6,432 bases of DNA from an uncultured Lachnospiraceae bacterium (GCA_910583815.1 CAJTZB010000135.1:302-6733); one strand, 5' to 3'; numbered from the stretch's first letter, positions 1 through 6,432 are shown. The notes: generated by a model not told the origin, from the letters alone. Made by a program: numbers and translations.

Positions 1-265
1 CGGTACAAAGCGTTACGACGACCGTTTCTCCTTCCCATTCCTTTGGAACCGAAATCGTGGTACGGAAGCAAACATGCGTTTCTCTTCCGCCCCATGTATC
101 AAAACGCCCAAACTGTTCCCATCCTTCTGTGCTTTTTAGAATAGTTTCCCGCTCTCCATAGCCGATTTCTTTCTTTAAAACATCTGTGACCGGACGCTTC
201 CCAAGCCTCCTTGCCCCATCAAGCGCCGATAAAATCCCTATCAGCCTGTCACGATAATAATCCAT
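1..265 (-). CDS. GH38-type alpha-mannosidase, N-terminal fragment (3' end beyond window)
   Basis: Eighty-eight codons plus one base are visible, starting MDYYRDRLIG and still open at base 1. Residues 49-70 carry the pattern W-E-x-F-G...TWGGRETH..FRTTISVP followed by an E-G-E-x-V strand. This resembles the N-terminal beta domain of bacterial GH38 alpha-mannosidases, where a W..F...WGG(R/K)D.H.WFR segment precedes the catalytic barrel. Family members are usually about 800-1050 residues, so nearly all of the enzyme, including the catalytic Asp, lies outside the window and the activity cannot be confirmed here. The family hydrolyses alpha-linked mannose; no signal peptide is visible, so a cytoplasmic enzyme acting on imported mannosides is likely (inference). 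The start is supported by AGGAG at 273-277, seven bases upstream. It begins 14 bases after the chemoreceptor stop, with the ribosome site almost touching that stop, so the two are probably co-transcribed. Another beta-sandwich glycosidase is the main alternative. Confidence 0.7.
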   Translation of the reverse strand, partial: MDYYRDRLIGILSALDGARRLGKRPVTDVLKKEIGYGERETILKSTEGWEQFGRFDTWGGRETHVCFRTTISVPKEWEGETVVVTLCT

Positions 266-272
266 TGCCCTT

Positions 273-277
273 CTCCT
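273..277 (-). promoter_or_regulatory. Ribosome binding site of the mannosidase-like gene
   Basis: AGGAG lies seven bases before the ATG at 265 and two bases after the TAG stop of the chemoreceptor gene (280-282). This close packing supports translational coupling within one transcript. Confidence 0.7.
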
Positions 278-279
278 CT

Positions 280-1785
280 CTATTGGTTGACATATGCATG
301 CAGGCTTTCTGTCTTCCCTGCCAGCCTCTTCGCAAGTCCGTTCATATCTTCTACAATATCTGCATTATCCCTTGCAGCAGCCTGTGTCTGCTGTGAGCCT
401 GCCGTAATCTCTTCTGTAATTGCGGAAACTGTATGGACACTTTCCACAATTTCTGCATTGGATGCAACAAGTGCCGTCATGCATTCGGTCTGGGCAAGCA
501 CATTTTCATTGACGGCAGCAACACTTTCGTTGATATCGGCAAACATCTGCTCTGTTGCATAGATTACTTCGTTCTGTTCCTTATTCAGTTCTGTCACAGT
601 CCCTACAACCCGGCTCGCCTCCGCTGCTTTCTCAGACAAAGCATGCACCATCGCAGTGATATTATCCGTAGCACCTTTTGTCTGGCTTGCAAGCTGTGTA
701 ATCTGGTCTGCAACAACTGCAAATCCACGGCCTGCATCCCCTGCTCTAGCCGCCTCTATTGAAGCATTCAATGCAAGCATATTGGTCTTTCCGGCAATGT
801 TTGAAATAATATGGATGATTTCTTCCATTTCTGCCGCCATGCTCTGTAAAAGTTCCATATTCTCAGAAACCTTTTTGCTCTCTCCTTCTACATTAGAAGC
901 ACTGTTCATCAGCGTTTTCATATTCTGTTTACCATTTTCAATTCTGCCCTTTGTCTGTATCACCATAGAGCAAATCTGTTCCGTCAGCTCATTCGCAGTC
1001 TGAATTGAGTTCTGTATTTCTGAAGTTTTGTTTAACTGTACCTCTATCATTTCGGTCGCACTGTGCATGCCGCTTACAATTTCTTCCATTGCACTGTATG
1101 TCCGCTCTGAGGAATGCCTCAGTGCATCCATATTCTCAGAAATTTTATCTGTATCGCTCTTTACAGCAGCTGATACTTCGCCAACCTGCTCAATAACACC
1201 TGCCTGACGCTTTTCATTTTCTATGATTTTGTCGCTTCTCATTTTGAAGATATTGCTCGAAATCCGGATGGAAACATTGGCAAAAATGCCGCAAAGAAGT
1301 ACGGCGGCAATCTGAATTTCATAGTCGGCAAGCTTTGCCGAAAAATCGGGCCTTGTCAGTGCTGCGTAACCCACACTGATAAAATTGACAAGCAATGTCA
1401 CCATGCCCACGCGCAGAATCAGCTTTGTGTCATTAAAACACATAAATACAAACATCATTGGAAATATGTACACGAATGTGAGGATTGTGCTTCCTGTCAA
1501 AAGCACAAACGCATACAAAGCAGTATATGCCACAACACTCAGCACGCGCAAATATGCATTTTCTCTGCTTTTCCAGTACATAACATGCGCCACCATAAGC
1601 GGCCCAAGCAGCAGTGCTGAAAACACAAGAATATAGGGCAGCGTCCTCGCCCCTTTTACAAGTTCCAAAATGTAAGCCAAGAACAATACTGTCGCAATGA
1701 TAGTCCAGCCTCTGATGACACCTTGATTGATTTGTACCAGTTCCGCGTCCTTCCCACGCATTTCTTTTTTTACTTCTCCTGTCAT
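280..1785 (-). CDS. Methyl-accepting chemotaxis protein with six-helix membrane domain
   Basis: This is a chemoreceptor that would control a CheA-CheW kinase complex at the membrane. Numbering here is from the upstream ATG at 1791. After a short charged N-terminus there are about six hydrophobic helices (roughly 27-46, 51-71, 81-99, 102-119, 124-145, 157-175) with short loops, so no extracellular ligand domain exists. No clear HAMP is seen. A long coiled coil (about 180-503) follows, with the conserved hairpin tip near 333-365: KTNMLALNASIEAARAGD, then AGRGFAVVAD. About 156 residues follow the tip, close to 22 heptads, which fits the 44H receptor class common in Firmicutes. A methylation-helix-like stretch (SAITEEITAGSQQT) lies near 456-470. 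There is no C-terminal CheR-tethering pentapeptide. The start is placed at 1785 rather than 1791 because GGAGGA (1792-1797) abuts the upstream ATG but lies six bases from this one. It has its own promoter and is probably co-transcribed with the mannosidase-like gene. The ligand is unknown. Confidence 0.93.
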   Translation of the reverse strand: MTGEVKKEMRGKDAELVQINQGVIRGWTIIATVLFLAYILELVKGARTLPYILVFSALLLGPLMVAHVMYWKSRENAYLRVLSVVAYTALYAFVLLTGSTILTFVYIFPMMFVFMCFNDTKLILRVGMVTLLVNFISVGYAALTRPDFSAKLADYEIQIAAVLLCGIFANVSIRISSNIFKMRSDKIIENEKRQAGVIEQVGEVSAAVKSDTDKISENMDALRHSSERTYSAMEEIVSGMHSATEMIEVQLNKTSEIQNSIQTANELTEQICSMVIQTKGRIENGKQNMKTLMNSASNVEGESKKVSENMELLQSMAAEMEEIIHIISNIAGKTNMLALNASIEAARAGDAGRGFAVVADQITQLASQTKGATDNITAMVHALSEKAAEASRVVGTVTELNKEQNEVIYATEQMFADINESVAAVNENVLAQTECMTALVASNAEIVESVHTVSAITEEITAGSQQTQAAARDNADIVEDMNGLAKRLAGKTESLHAYVNQ

Positions 1786-1791
1786 CGCCAT

Positions 1792-1797
1792 TCCTCC
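1792..1797 (-). promoter_or_regulatory. Ribosome binding site deciding the chemoreceptor start
   Basis: GGAGGA runs directly into an ATG at 1791, leaving no usable spacing, while a second in-frame ATG at 1785 sits six bases downstream. Standard spacing favours 1785, making the protein 501 rather than 503 residues. Confidence 0.7.
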
Positions 1798-1845
1798 ATA
1801 CTCTGTGTTGTAATCAGTTTACGGAACATCAGCCCGATATTCGTT

Positions 1846-1874
1846 ATTATACCTTACTTTTCGCCGTACTTCAA
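1846..1874 (-). promoter_or_regulatory. Sigma-A-type promoter for the chemoreceptor-mannosidase unit
   Basis: On the minus strand, a perfect -10 box TATAAT (1846-1851) is preceded by a 17-base spacer and TTGAAG (1869-1874), which matches four of the six bases of TTGACA. The predicted transcription start is near 1839, giving a leader of about 53 bases before the ATG at 1785. The -35 box begins only seven bases past the stop codon of the upstream peptidase gene. The match is to the housekeeping sigma factor, not to the motility sigma factor (SigD/FliA) that often drives chemoreceptor genes. Confidence 0.75.
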
Positions 1875-1880
1875 CCACAA

Positions 1881-2555
1881 TCATTCATTGAGAGGCACAA
1901 CTTCAAACTGCTCCGAAATTGCCAAATCATATGGCGTCACAAGCCAGCCTCCATCTCCATCTACATCATAGCCAAAATGATAAAATGCAAGCCAAACAAG
2001 ATGTGCGCACTGCGTTCCCCAATAATTTTCCTTCATATCTTTATCGTCTATCATGCCTGTGATTAAACGATACGGAATTCCAACCAGTTCTGTTTTTGCA
2101 TATTCAGCAATCTGCTCTCTGGTTTCTTTTGACGCCTTTAACCGGAGAACCCTTACCCTTGGATAGTACTCCCACTGCTCTGTCTTATCAAAATCCGATG
2201 TCGTGCCAACCGCAAATGCTTCTAATGTAATTCCTTGTTTGGCATCCACAACAATTGCAGCATGCCCATGTCTCCAGCCAAGACAAAATACAGCATCTGT
2301 AACAAGTACGTCCCCATCCTCCAATTCCGGCAGCCTGACTGCCTTTGCTCTTCCCCCATCTTCATTTATGGCGTAGTCTCTCTTTACCAAAAACATAATC
2401 GGCTCTATTCCATGCTCTGTTTTCAAGGCAAGCTCCTGCTGCCCAGAAAAAATATCCCACTCTCTTGGACGCACAGTAGTCCATGCTGCTGCAAAACATA
2501 CTAAAAAAATCACCAACGCAAAAACAAAACGCTGCTTTCTGCAAGTACGTCCCAT
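1881..2555 (-). CDS. Exported YiiX / NlpC-P60-like permuted papain-fold cysteine peptidase
   Basis: A 224-residue protein. Residues 1-8 are basic (MGRTCRKQ) and 9-26 are hydrophobic, ending FAAAW, so it is either a signal peptide or a membrane anchor; the rest is expected outside the membrane. The core matches the circularly permuted papain fold (YiiX/DUF830-like). GDVLVTD (about 81-87) is followed by HGHAAIVVD with the likely catalytic His98, then LEAF with Glu112. The likely nucleophile Cys183 comes last, in GTQCAHLVWLAFYHFG. The order His then Cys is what marks the permuted group. The following DVDGDGGWLVTPYDLA segment is typical of Gram-positive members. The family includes amidases and peptidases acting on cell-wall peptides or lipids; the substrate here is unknown. 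The start at 2555 is supported by AAAGGA (2565-2570), nine bases upstream. It lies 73 bases after the ankyrin gene. The start region is enclosed by a long inverted repeat, described separately. Confidence 0.85.
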   Translation of the reverse strand: MGRTCRKQRFVFALVIFLVCFAAAWTTVRPREWDIFSGQQELALKTEHGIEPIMFLVKRDYAINEDGGRAKAVRLPELEDGDVLVTDAVFCLGWRHGHAAIVVDAKQGITLEAFAVGTTSDFDKTEQWEYYPRVRVLRLKASKETREQIAEYAKTELVGIPYRLITGMIDDKDMKENYWGTQCAHLVWLAFYHFGYDVDGDGGWLVTPYDLAISEQFEVVPLNE

Positions 2556-2622
2556 ACCGCCTGTTCCTTTCCAGAAATTGTATTCGGATAGAACGTAGTA
2601 TGTGCAAAAAACAGCGTTTTAT
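2524..2622 (-). repeat. Long imperfect inverted repeat enclosing the peptidase start region
   Basis: The arms are 2598-2622 (between the ankyrin stop and the peptidase start) and 2524-2548 (codons 3-11 of the peptidase). They are complementary at 20 of 25 positions, with a perfect 9-base core, AAAACGCTG (2526-2534) against CAGCGTTTT (2612-2620). Three further positions become G-U pairs in the minus-strand mRNA, giving 23 of 25 pairs with one two-base internal mismatch. The 49-base loop (2549-2597) holds the ribosome site AAAGGA and the ATG. No poly-U follows, so it is not a standard terminator. A role in translation control or mRNA processing is inference. Confidence 0.6.
2565..2570 (-). promoter_or_regulatory. 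Ribosome binding site of the peptidase gene, inside the hairpin loop
   Basis: AAAGGA lies nine bases before the ATG at 2555. It supports that start, and it falls within the loop of the 2524-2622 inverted repeat. Confidence 0.55.
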
Positions 2623-2628
2623 CATTCT

Positions 2629-3675
2629 TTATCTTTTATATTCTACTGAATCCAAATGCATCGGCTCCGGATTTTTTAAAACCCATTCTACACAGTATCT
2701 GTTGAGTAAATACAGCTCCTTCTCTGATGATCTTGGGAAAACTCCTTTTGCAAGCGCGACTGCCTCTTGTTCTGCAGGAATCCCTTGTCCCAAATACCCT
2801 GCAAGTGCTCTGGTAAGCTTTTTATATTCCCTGTCCCAATTGCACGCGCCGTTATCCAGTATTTCATAGCAAAGCTTCCCAACAATGCGAATTACCTCTC
2901 CTTGCACGGTATCGGCATTGCCCATGCCGGGCACAAGCATTTCCCACAGCTCTGCATGCTGCTTCTGCCACGTCTTTGACTTTACTGTAATCAGCGATAC
3001 TCCATCGTATACTTTGCGTCTTGGAACCGGCGGAACCGAAAACAGCTGATATAACTTTTCTAGTCCTTTTTCCGTTTCCTCCAGATAATCCGGATTAAAG
3101 TCCTTTCTCATAAATTCAAAATCTGTTCCAATGCGAGTCACTTCTTTTTTCATTTTCTCTGTCACAGGTGCGCCATATTCCAACAGTAATTCTGCAACAG
3201 CAGCCGTATTTGCAATGTCTGCCGGCCTGCATGATTTTAACGCATTCTCCATTGGCGTATCTTGGAACCATCCACACGAAACCGTAGGATCTGCTCCGTG
3301 TTCTAACAATATTTTGACGCTTTCTGGGCGATGAAATCCAGCCATGCTGTACAACGGTGTGGAACTATACCCCTTATGGTAATTTACATCTGCACCAAGT
3401 TCAATCAGCAATGGGATATGCTCCGGATGGCAAAATGCATGCTGCTCCAACACGGTGTTGTTATTTTCTGACATTGCGTTGACATCCGCTCCACGCTCTT
3501 CTACCAAATAACGTATAATTTTCTCCGGAAGCTCATCATAAAACAACACCGTTTTCTTTTCATAGCGCATATGGGCATCTGGTTCACACTGTTCCAATGC
3601 ATCTTTTATTTCTTCCACATTTCCTCGCTTCAGCATTTCCTCAAAATCAGCAGGAAGCACTTTTTTTCTTTTCAT
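2629..3675 (-). CDS. Ankyrin-repeat protein with unassigned C-terminal domain
   Basis: A soluble protein with no signal peptide or membrane helix. Numbering is from the upstream ATG at 3684 (351 residues; 348 from 3675). Residues about 20-175 form roughly four ankyrin-type units, seen as helix pairs ending in the repeat signature: EERGADVNA (63-71), LIELGADVNYH (93-103), LLEHGADPTVS (126-136) and LLEYGAPV (167-174). Ankyrin repeats bind proteins. Residues about 205-350 form a second, mostly helical region. It has features that look conserved (W..Q..ELWEMLVP, TVQGEVIRIVGK, NWDREYKKL, then WVLKNPEP near the end). I cannot assign it to a named family. The start at 3675 is preferred because AAAGGAG (3685-3691) directly abuts the ATG at 3684 and gives no spacing, while 3675 is nine bases away. 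It follows the kinase by 48 bases and precedes the peptidase by 73, so it is probably in the same operon. A partner-binding or regulatory role is inference. Confidence 0.88.
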   Translation of the reverse strand: MKRKKVLPADFEEMLKRGNVEEIKDALEQCEPDAHMRYEKKTVLFYDELPEKIIRYLVEERGADVNAMSENNNTVLEQHAFCHPEHIPLLIELGADVNYHKGYSSTPLYSMAGFHRPESVKILLEHGADPTVSCGWFQDTPMENALKSCRPADIANTAAVAELLLEYGAPVTEKMKKEVTRIGTDFEFMRKDFNPDYLEETEKGLEKLYQLFSVPPVPRRKVYDGVSLITVKSKTWQKQHAELWEMLVPGMGNADTVQGEVIRIVGKLCYEILDNGACNWDREYKKLTRALAGYLGQGIPAEQEAVALAKGVFPRSSEKELYLLNRYCVEWVLKNPEPMHLDSVEYKR

Positions 3676-3684
3676 GGCTGCCAT

Positions 3685-3691
3685 CTCCTTT
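3685..3691 (-). promoter_or_regulatory. Ribosome binding site deciding the ankyrin-protein start
   Basis: AAAGGAG is immediately followed by an ATG at 3684 (zero spacing); the next in-frame ATG at 3675 is nine bases away. The second is the more likely start, shortening the protein by three residues. Confidence 0.6.
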
Positions 3692-3703
3692 CCCCATTTG
3701 ATA

Positions 3704-3719
3704 GCCCTGTCAGACAGGC
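3704..3719 (-). other. Small hairpin between kinase and ankyrin genes
   Basis: CCTGT (3706-3710) and ACAGG (3714-3718) form a perfect five-pair stem with a three-base loop. It is extendable by one pair (3704 with 3719) past a bulged base. It begins a few bases after the kinase stop codon (3724-3726). No U-run follows, so it is not a convincing terminator. It could be a processing or stability element, or chance. Confidence 0.3.
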
Positions 3720-3723
3720 ACCG

Positions 3724-6432
3724 CTATTTCAGGAACTGCTTTAAGACTGCCATAAAAATATCTATATCAATTGGCTTCGCAATATGGGCGTTCATTCCGT
3801 TCTTTAAGGCCGCCTCTTTATCTTCCTCCAATGCATTTGCCGTCATTGCAAGAATTGGCAGTGTCCTCACATCCTTCCTTGGCAGGTTGCGGATTGTCCT
3901 CGTTGCCTCATATCCGTTCATAATCGGCATCTGCACATCCATCAGTACAACGTCATAATAATATTCTTCAGATTTCTTTACCATGTCCACTGCATCGGTT
4001 CCATCCGGTGCGGATTCTACTTCAAACCCTGCTTCCACTAAAATTACTTCTGCAATCTCACGGTTCAGTTCAATATCTTCTACAAGCAGAACCCTTTTTC
4101 CTTTGAAGTTCTCCAGAGCCCAGGCCGAAGCCTCTTCTTCTTTCTCTCCGAGATGGTTTGCTGCCAGTAACGCGGATTTCAGATCCGACATAAATAACGG
4201 CTTTGCGCAAAATGCAGTGACACCTGCAGACTTTGCCTCTTCTTCAATGTCCGTCCAATCATACGCTGTTAAAATGATAATAGGTACTTCATCTCCGACC
4301 ATGCTGCGAATTCTTCTTGCGGTCTCAATTCCGCTCGTCTCCGGCATCTGCCAGTCAATAATATAGGTATGGAAAGAATCTCCTTCTTCAGCTGCAATCT
4401 GGGCACGGTATGCTGCCTCTCTGCCGGAAGTCGTCCATTCAGAACGCATACCAAGCTGCTTCAACATCTTGCTTACGCTGTCGCAGACGTGGAAATCATC
4501 ATCCACTACCAGCGCCCGCAAACCTTCCAGTTCCTTAATCTGCACCATATTTTTTTCGACATCCTGCAGTTTTAAGGTAAGTTCCACTGTAAAAGTGCTT
4601 CCTTTGCCAATTTCACTCTCTACAGAAATCGTACCGTTCATCATTTCGACAATGTTCTTTGTAATCGCCATACCAAGTCCGGTTCCTTCAATTCCGGTCT
4701 TGGTTGTAGTTGCTTCTCGCTCAAACGGCTCAAAAATGTGCTCTACAAAATCCTTTGCCATGCCAATGCCATTATCCCTGACAACAAAAACATAATCACC
4801 GTATCCGTGGCGGAATGTTGTTTTCTGTATAATACGGAAAGAAACCGTGCCTCCCGCCGGCGTATATTTTACAGCATTGCTTAAAAGATTGATAAACACC
4901 TGATTCAATTTCAGGGCATCTGCCATAACTTCTTCATTTGCAACTTCAAAAGTATCAATAAACAGTTCCAGCTGCTTTGCTTTTACCTGCGGCTGGATAA
5001 TATTGACCAGATTGTGCATCAGTTCAGCAATATTGCATTCCTGTTCTTTGATCTGCACTTTTCCGCTTTCAATGCGGCTCATGTCCAGAATATCATTGAT
5101 TAAGCTGAGCAGATGGTTGCTGGAAGAAAGCACTTTCTGCAGGCAGTCCCTGACCTGCTCCTTGTTATCAATATGGCTGGCTGCAATCGTTGCAAAGCCG
5201 ATAATTGCATTCATCGGCGTGCGGATGTCATGGGACATATTGGAAAGGAAGGTTGTCTTTGCCCTGTTGGCATGCTGTGCCTGCATCAAAGCATCCTGCA
5301 ACGCCTGCTTCTGTTCCATCTGTCTTTTGACGCTTCCGGTAATTTCCTTAATCACGGCCATGACCATAATATCATCTGTGTCATAGTCCTTTGTCATAAC
5401 AAACGACTGACGAACACAGATAAGCTCCCCAAAGGCGTCTTTGCACCAATACTCGACCACCGTCTCCGTTTCTCCCTGTTCAAACAGTTCCTGCAGATGC
5501 TCTACATTTACAACAGTACAGTATTCCTCCATAGATTCACCAGAAATAAACTGTTTGCATCTCTCAAACCATTCAGAAACCTTGCATGGAGCCTCAAGTC
5601 CTGTCACTTTCAGGATAGATTTCCTTTCTCCGTCTTTTGTCTGGACAACATCATCTTCTATTAAATCTTTTGTCAGATTAAAATCAAATGTACAGATTGC
5701 ATTGGAAGTGATGGCTATCCGGTACTGCCGTTCCTTACGGTTTGCAAGGGCAATCTGGGTCTGGATGCGCAGCTCTTCTTCCTTTATTTCTGTAATATTC
5801 TGGCGAGTAAACAAAACTTTGCTTGCCTTGCCGTCTTTCCTCTCCAAACAGATGACATTTACATGCTCCCACTCTGATTTGCCGTCTATCAGCAGATGGC
5901 ACTCATAACGCAAATCGTTATGTTCCATCAGCGCAGCAAGGACAGAATTTTTATCTGAAAATCTGGCAAATCCCTGTTTCTCGTTCTCTTCTGTCATAAT
6001 TGAGCACATGTATTGGCGAAGCTCTTCATATGTACCTTTAGGCGCAAGATCGCTTCCATCCAGTTTTTTATTACCCACATACTGATAAGTGTCTGTTTCA
6101 AAATCAATCATTGCAAAGCGAGAAAACAACGTCTGGACACCGTCAATAATATAGCCAAGTTCCTTATTTTCCTGCTCTAACAGCTTTTTTTCCCTTCCTG
6201 CACGGATAAGCAGCGTAACGACGTAGAGAGCAAACAAGCCAATCAAGGCTGCTTCCAGCCGAATTCCGACTATGTTTTCGTCTCTTGTCATATTCTGTGT
6301 CACATTTTTAGGGAATGCCTGCACAAGCACATAATGGTCGTCCGGAAGATACATAACACAGATATTATCAGTCTTGCTCTCCGAATCACAGATAAATGCC
6401 CCTGCACCACCGTGTTCAAAAACTTCTTTTGC
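3724..6432 (-). CDS. Hybrid sensor histidine kinase with two receiver domains (N-terminus beyond window)
   Basis: The reading frame is open to the right edge, so the ATG at 6354 is probably internal: 26 further in-frame codons (AKEVFEHGGAGAFICDSE...) precede it and resemble the end of an extracellular sensor domain of the Cache type. Numbering below is from Met6354 (876 residues). A membrane helix lies at about 28-50, then two PAS-like regions (about 64-190, ending FTRQNITEIKEEE, and about 205-345). The HisKA domain has SNMSHDIRTPMNAIIGF with phospho-acceptor His375. The ATPase domain has N-box NLLSNAVKYT (489-498), DNGIGM (527-532), FEPFER (542-547) and GTGLGM (557-562). Receiver 1 (about 613-730) has DDD618-620, Asp667, Thr696, Lys718. 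Receiver 2 (about 753-876) has ED759-760, Asp806, Thr838, Lys860. All key residues are intact. There is no phosphotransfer (HPt) or DNA-binding domain, so the output must go through another protein or stay internal. It is probably the first visible gene of an operon with the ankyrin protein and the peptidase. Confidence 0.95.
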   Translation of the reverse strand, partial: AKEVFEHGGAGAFICDSESKTDNICVMYLPDDHYVLVQAFPKNVTQNMTRDENIVGIRLEAALIGLFALYVVTLLIRAGREKKLLEQENKELGYIIDGVQTLFSRFAMIDFETDTYQYVGNKKLDGSDLAPKGTYEELRQYMCSIMTEENEKQGFARFSDKNSVLAALMEHNDLRYECHLLIDGKSEWEHVNVICLERKDGKASKVLFTRQNITEIKEEELRIQTQIALANRKERQYRIAITSNAICTFDFNLTKDLIEDDVVQTKDGERKSILKVTGLEAPCKVSEWFERCKQFISGESMEEYCTVVNVEHLQELFEQGETETVVEYWCKDAFGELICVRQSFVMTKDYDTDDIMVMAVIKEITGSVKRQMEQKQALQDALMQAQHANRAKTTFLSNMSHDIRTPMNAIIGFATIAASHIDNKEQVRDCLQKVLSSSNHLLSLINDILDMSRIESGKVQIKEQECNIAELMHNLVNIIQPQVKAKQLELFIDTFEVANEEVMADALKLNQVFINLLSNAVKYTPAGGTVSFRIIQKTTFRHGYGDYVFVVRDNGIGMAKDFVEHIFEPFEREATTTKTGIEGTGLGMAITKNIVEMMNGTISVESEIGKGSTFTVELTLKLQDVEKNMVQIKELEGLRALVVDDDFHVCDSVSKMLKQLGMRSEWTTSGREAAYRAQIAAEEGDSFHTYIIDWQMPETSGIETARRIRSMVGDEVPIIILTAYDWTDIEEEAKSAGVTAFCAKPLFMSDLKSALLAANHLGEKEEEASAWALENFKGKRVLLVEDIELNREIAEVILVEAGFEVESAPDGTDAVDMVKKSEEYYYDVVLMDVQMPIMNGYEATRTIRNLPRKDVRTLPILAMTANALEEDKEAALKNGMNAHIAKPIDIDIFMAVLKQFLK

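Noticed and set aside
1831..1840. Plus-strand AGCCCGATAT resembling the -10 element of the motility sigma factor (GCCGATAT), near a chemoreceptor gene
   Set aside because: It points away from the chemoreceptor, and there is no TAAA-like -35 at the expected distance (TCAG is found at 1814-1817).
1881..1900. A Rho-independent terminator after the peptidase gene
   Set aside because: No stem followed by a U-run is present between the peptidase stop and the chemoreceptor promoter.
2577..2601. Possible internal promoter before the peptidase: TACAAT (2577-2582, minus strand) with TTGCAC upstream
   Set aside because: The -35 match is only three of six and the spacer is 19 bases. The resulting leader would be very short. 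It is too weak to list, though if real it would produce a message lacking the upstream hairpin arm.
2362..2625. An 87-codon minus-strand ORF overlapping the peptidase start in another frame
   Set aside because: It is cysteine- and arginine-rich with no recognisable domain, and it lies over the well-supported peptidase frame, so it is a shadow.
2683..2885. A 65-codon minus-strand ORF within the ankyrin gene
   Set aside because: It is in a different frame inside a well-supported coding region, with no domain or ribosome site noted.
5113..5664. A 183-codon plus-strand ORF, and several other plus-strand ORFs opposite the kinase and chemoreceptor
   Set aside because: Each lies antisense to a gene with intact family motifs. 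None has a recognisable domain, and their compositions are typical of shadow frames.

Overview
The window holds five genes, all on the minus strand. From right to left in transcription order they are: a hybrid sensor histidine kinase (cut at its N-terminus by the right edge), a soluble ankyrin-repeat protein, a secreted or membrane-anchored papain-like cysteine peptidase of the permuted YiiX/NlpC-P60 type, a methyl-accepting chemotaxis protein with a six-helix membrane domain, and the first 88 codons of a protein that looks like a GH38 alpha-mannosidase (cut by the left edge). No RNA gene, insertion sequence, CRISPR array or phage feature was seen.

Organism: the strong AGGAG-type ribosome sites, a consensus sigma-A promoter, moderate base composition, a hybrid kinase with two tandem receiver domains, and a HAMP-less chemoreceptor of apparently Gram-positive (44-heptad) length all suggest a Clostridia member, most likely a motile gut Lachnospiraceae. 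This is inference from gene style; no phylogenetic marker is present.

Layout: bases 6432-3724 encode the kinase. After 48 bases (containing a small hairpin) comes the ankyrin protein (3675-2629). After 73 bases comes the peptidase (2555-1881). These three probably form one transcription unit that begins outside the window. A 95-base gap (1786-1880) carries a clear promoter (TATAAT with TTGAAG, 17-base spacer) that starts a second unit: the chemoreceptor (1785-280) and, 14 bases after its stop, the mannosidase-like gene (265 to beyond base 1). There is no convincing Rho-independent terminator between the two units, so some read-through is possible.

How they may work together: the second unit pairs a taxis receptor with an enzyme expected to trim mannose-containing glycans, suggesting a link between movement and glycan foraging. 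The first unit pairs a membrane sensor kinase that has no DNA-binding output with an ankyrin protein carrying an unassigned C-terminal domain and an exported thiol peptidase. The functional link within this unit is unknown. The most unusual sequence structure is a long inverted repeat (2524-2548 and 2598-2622) that flanks the ribosome site and start codon of the peptidase gene. Its differences are mostly ones that remain G-U pairs in the mRNA.
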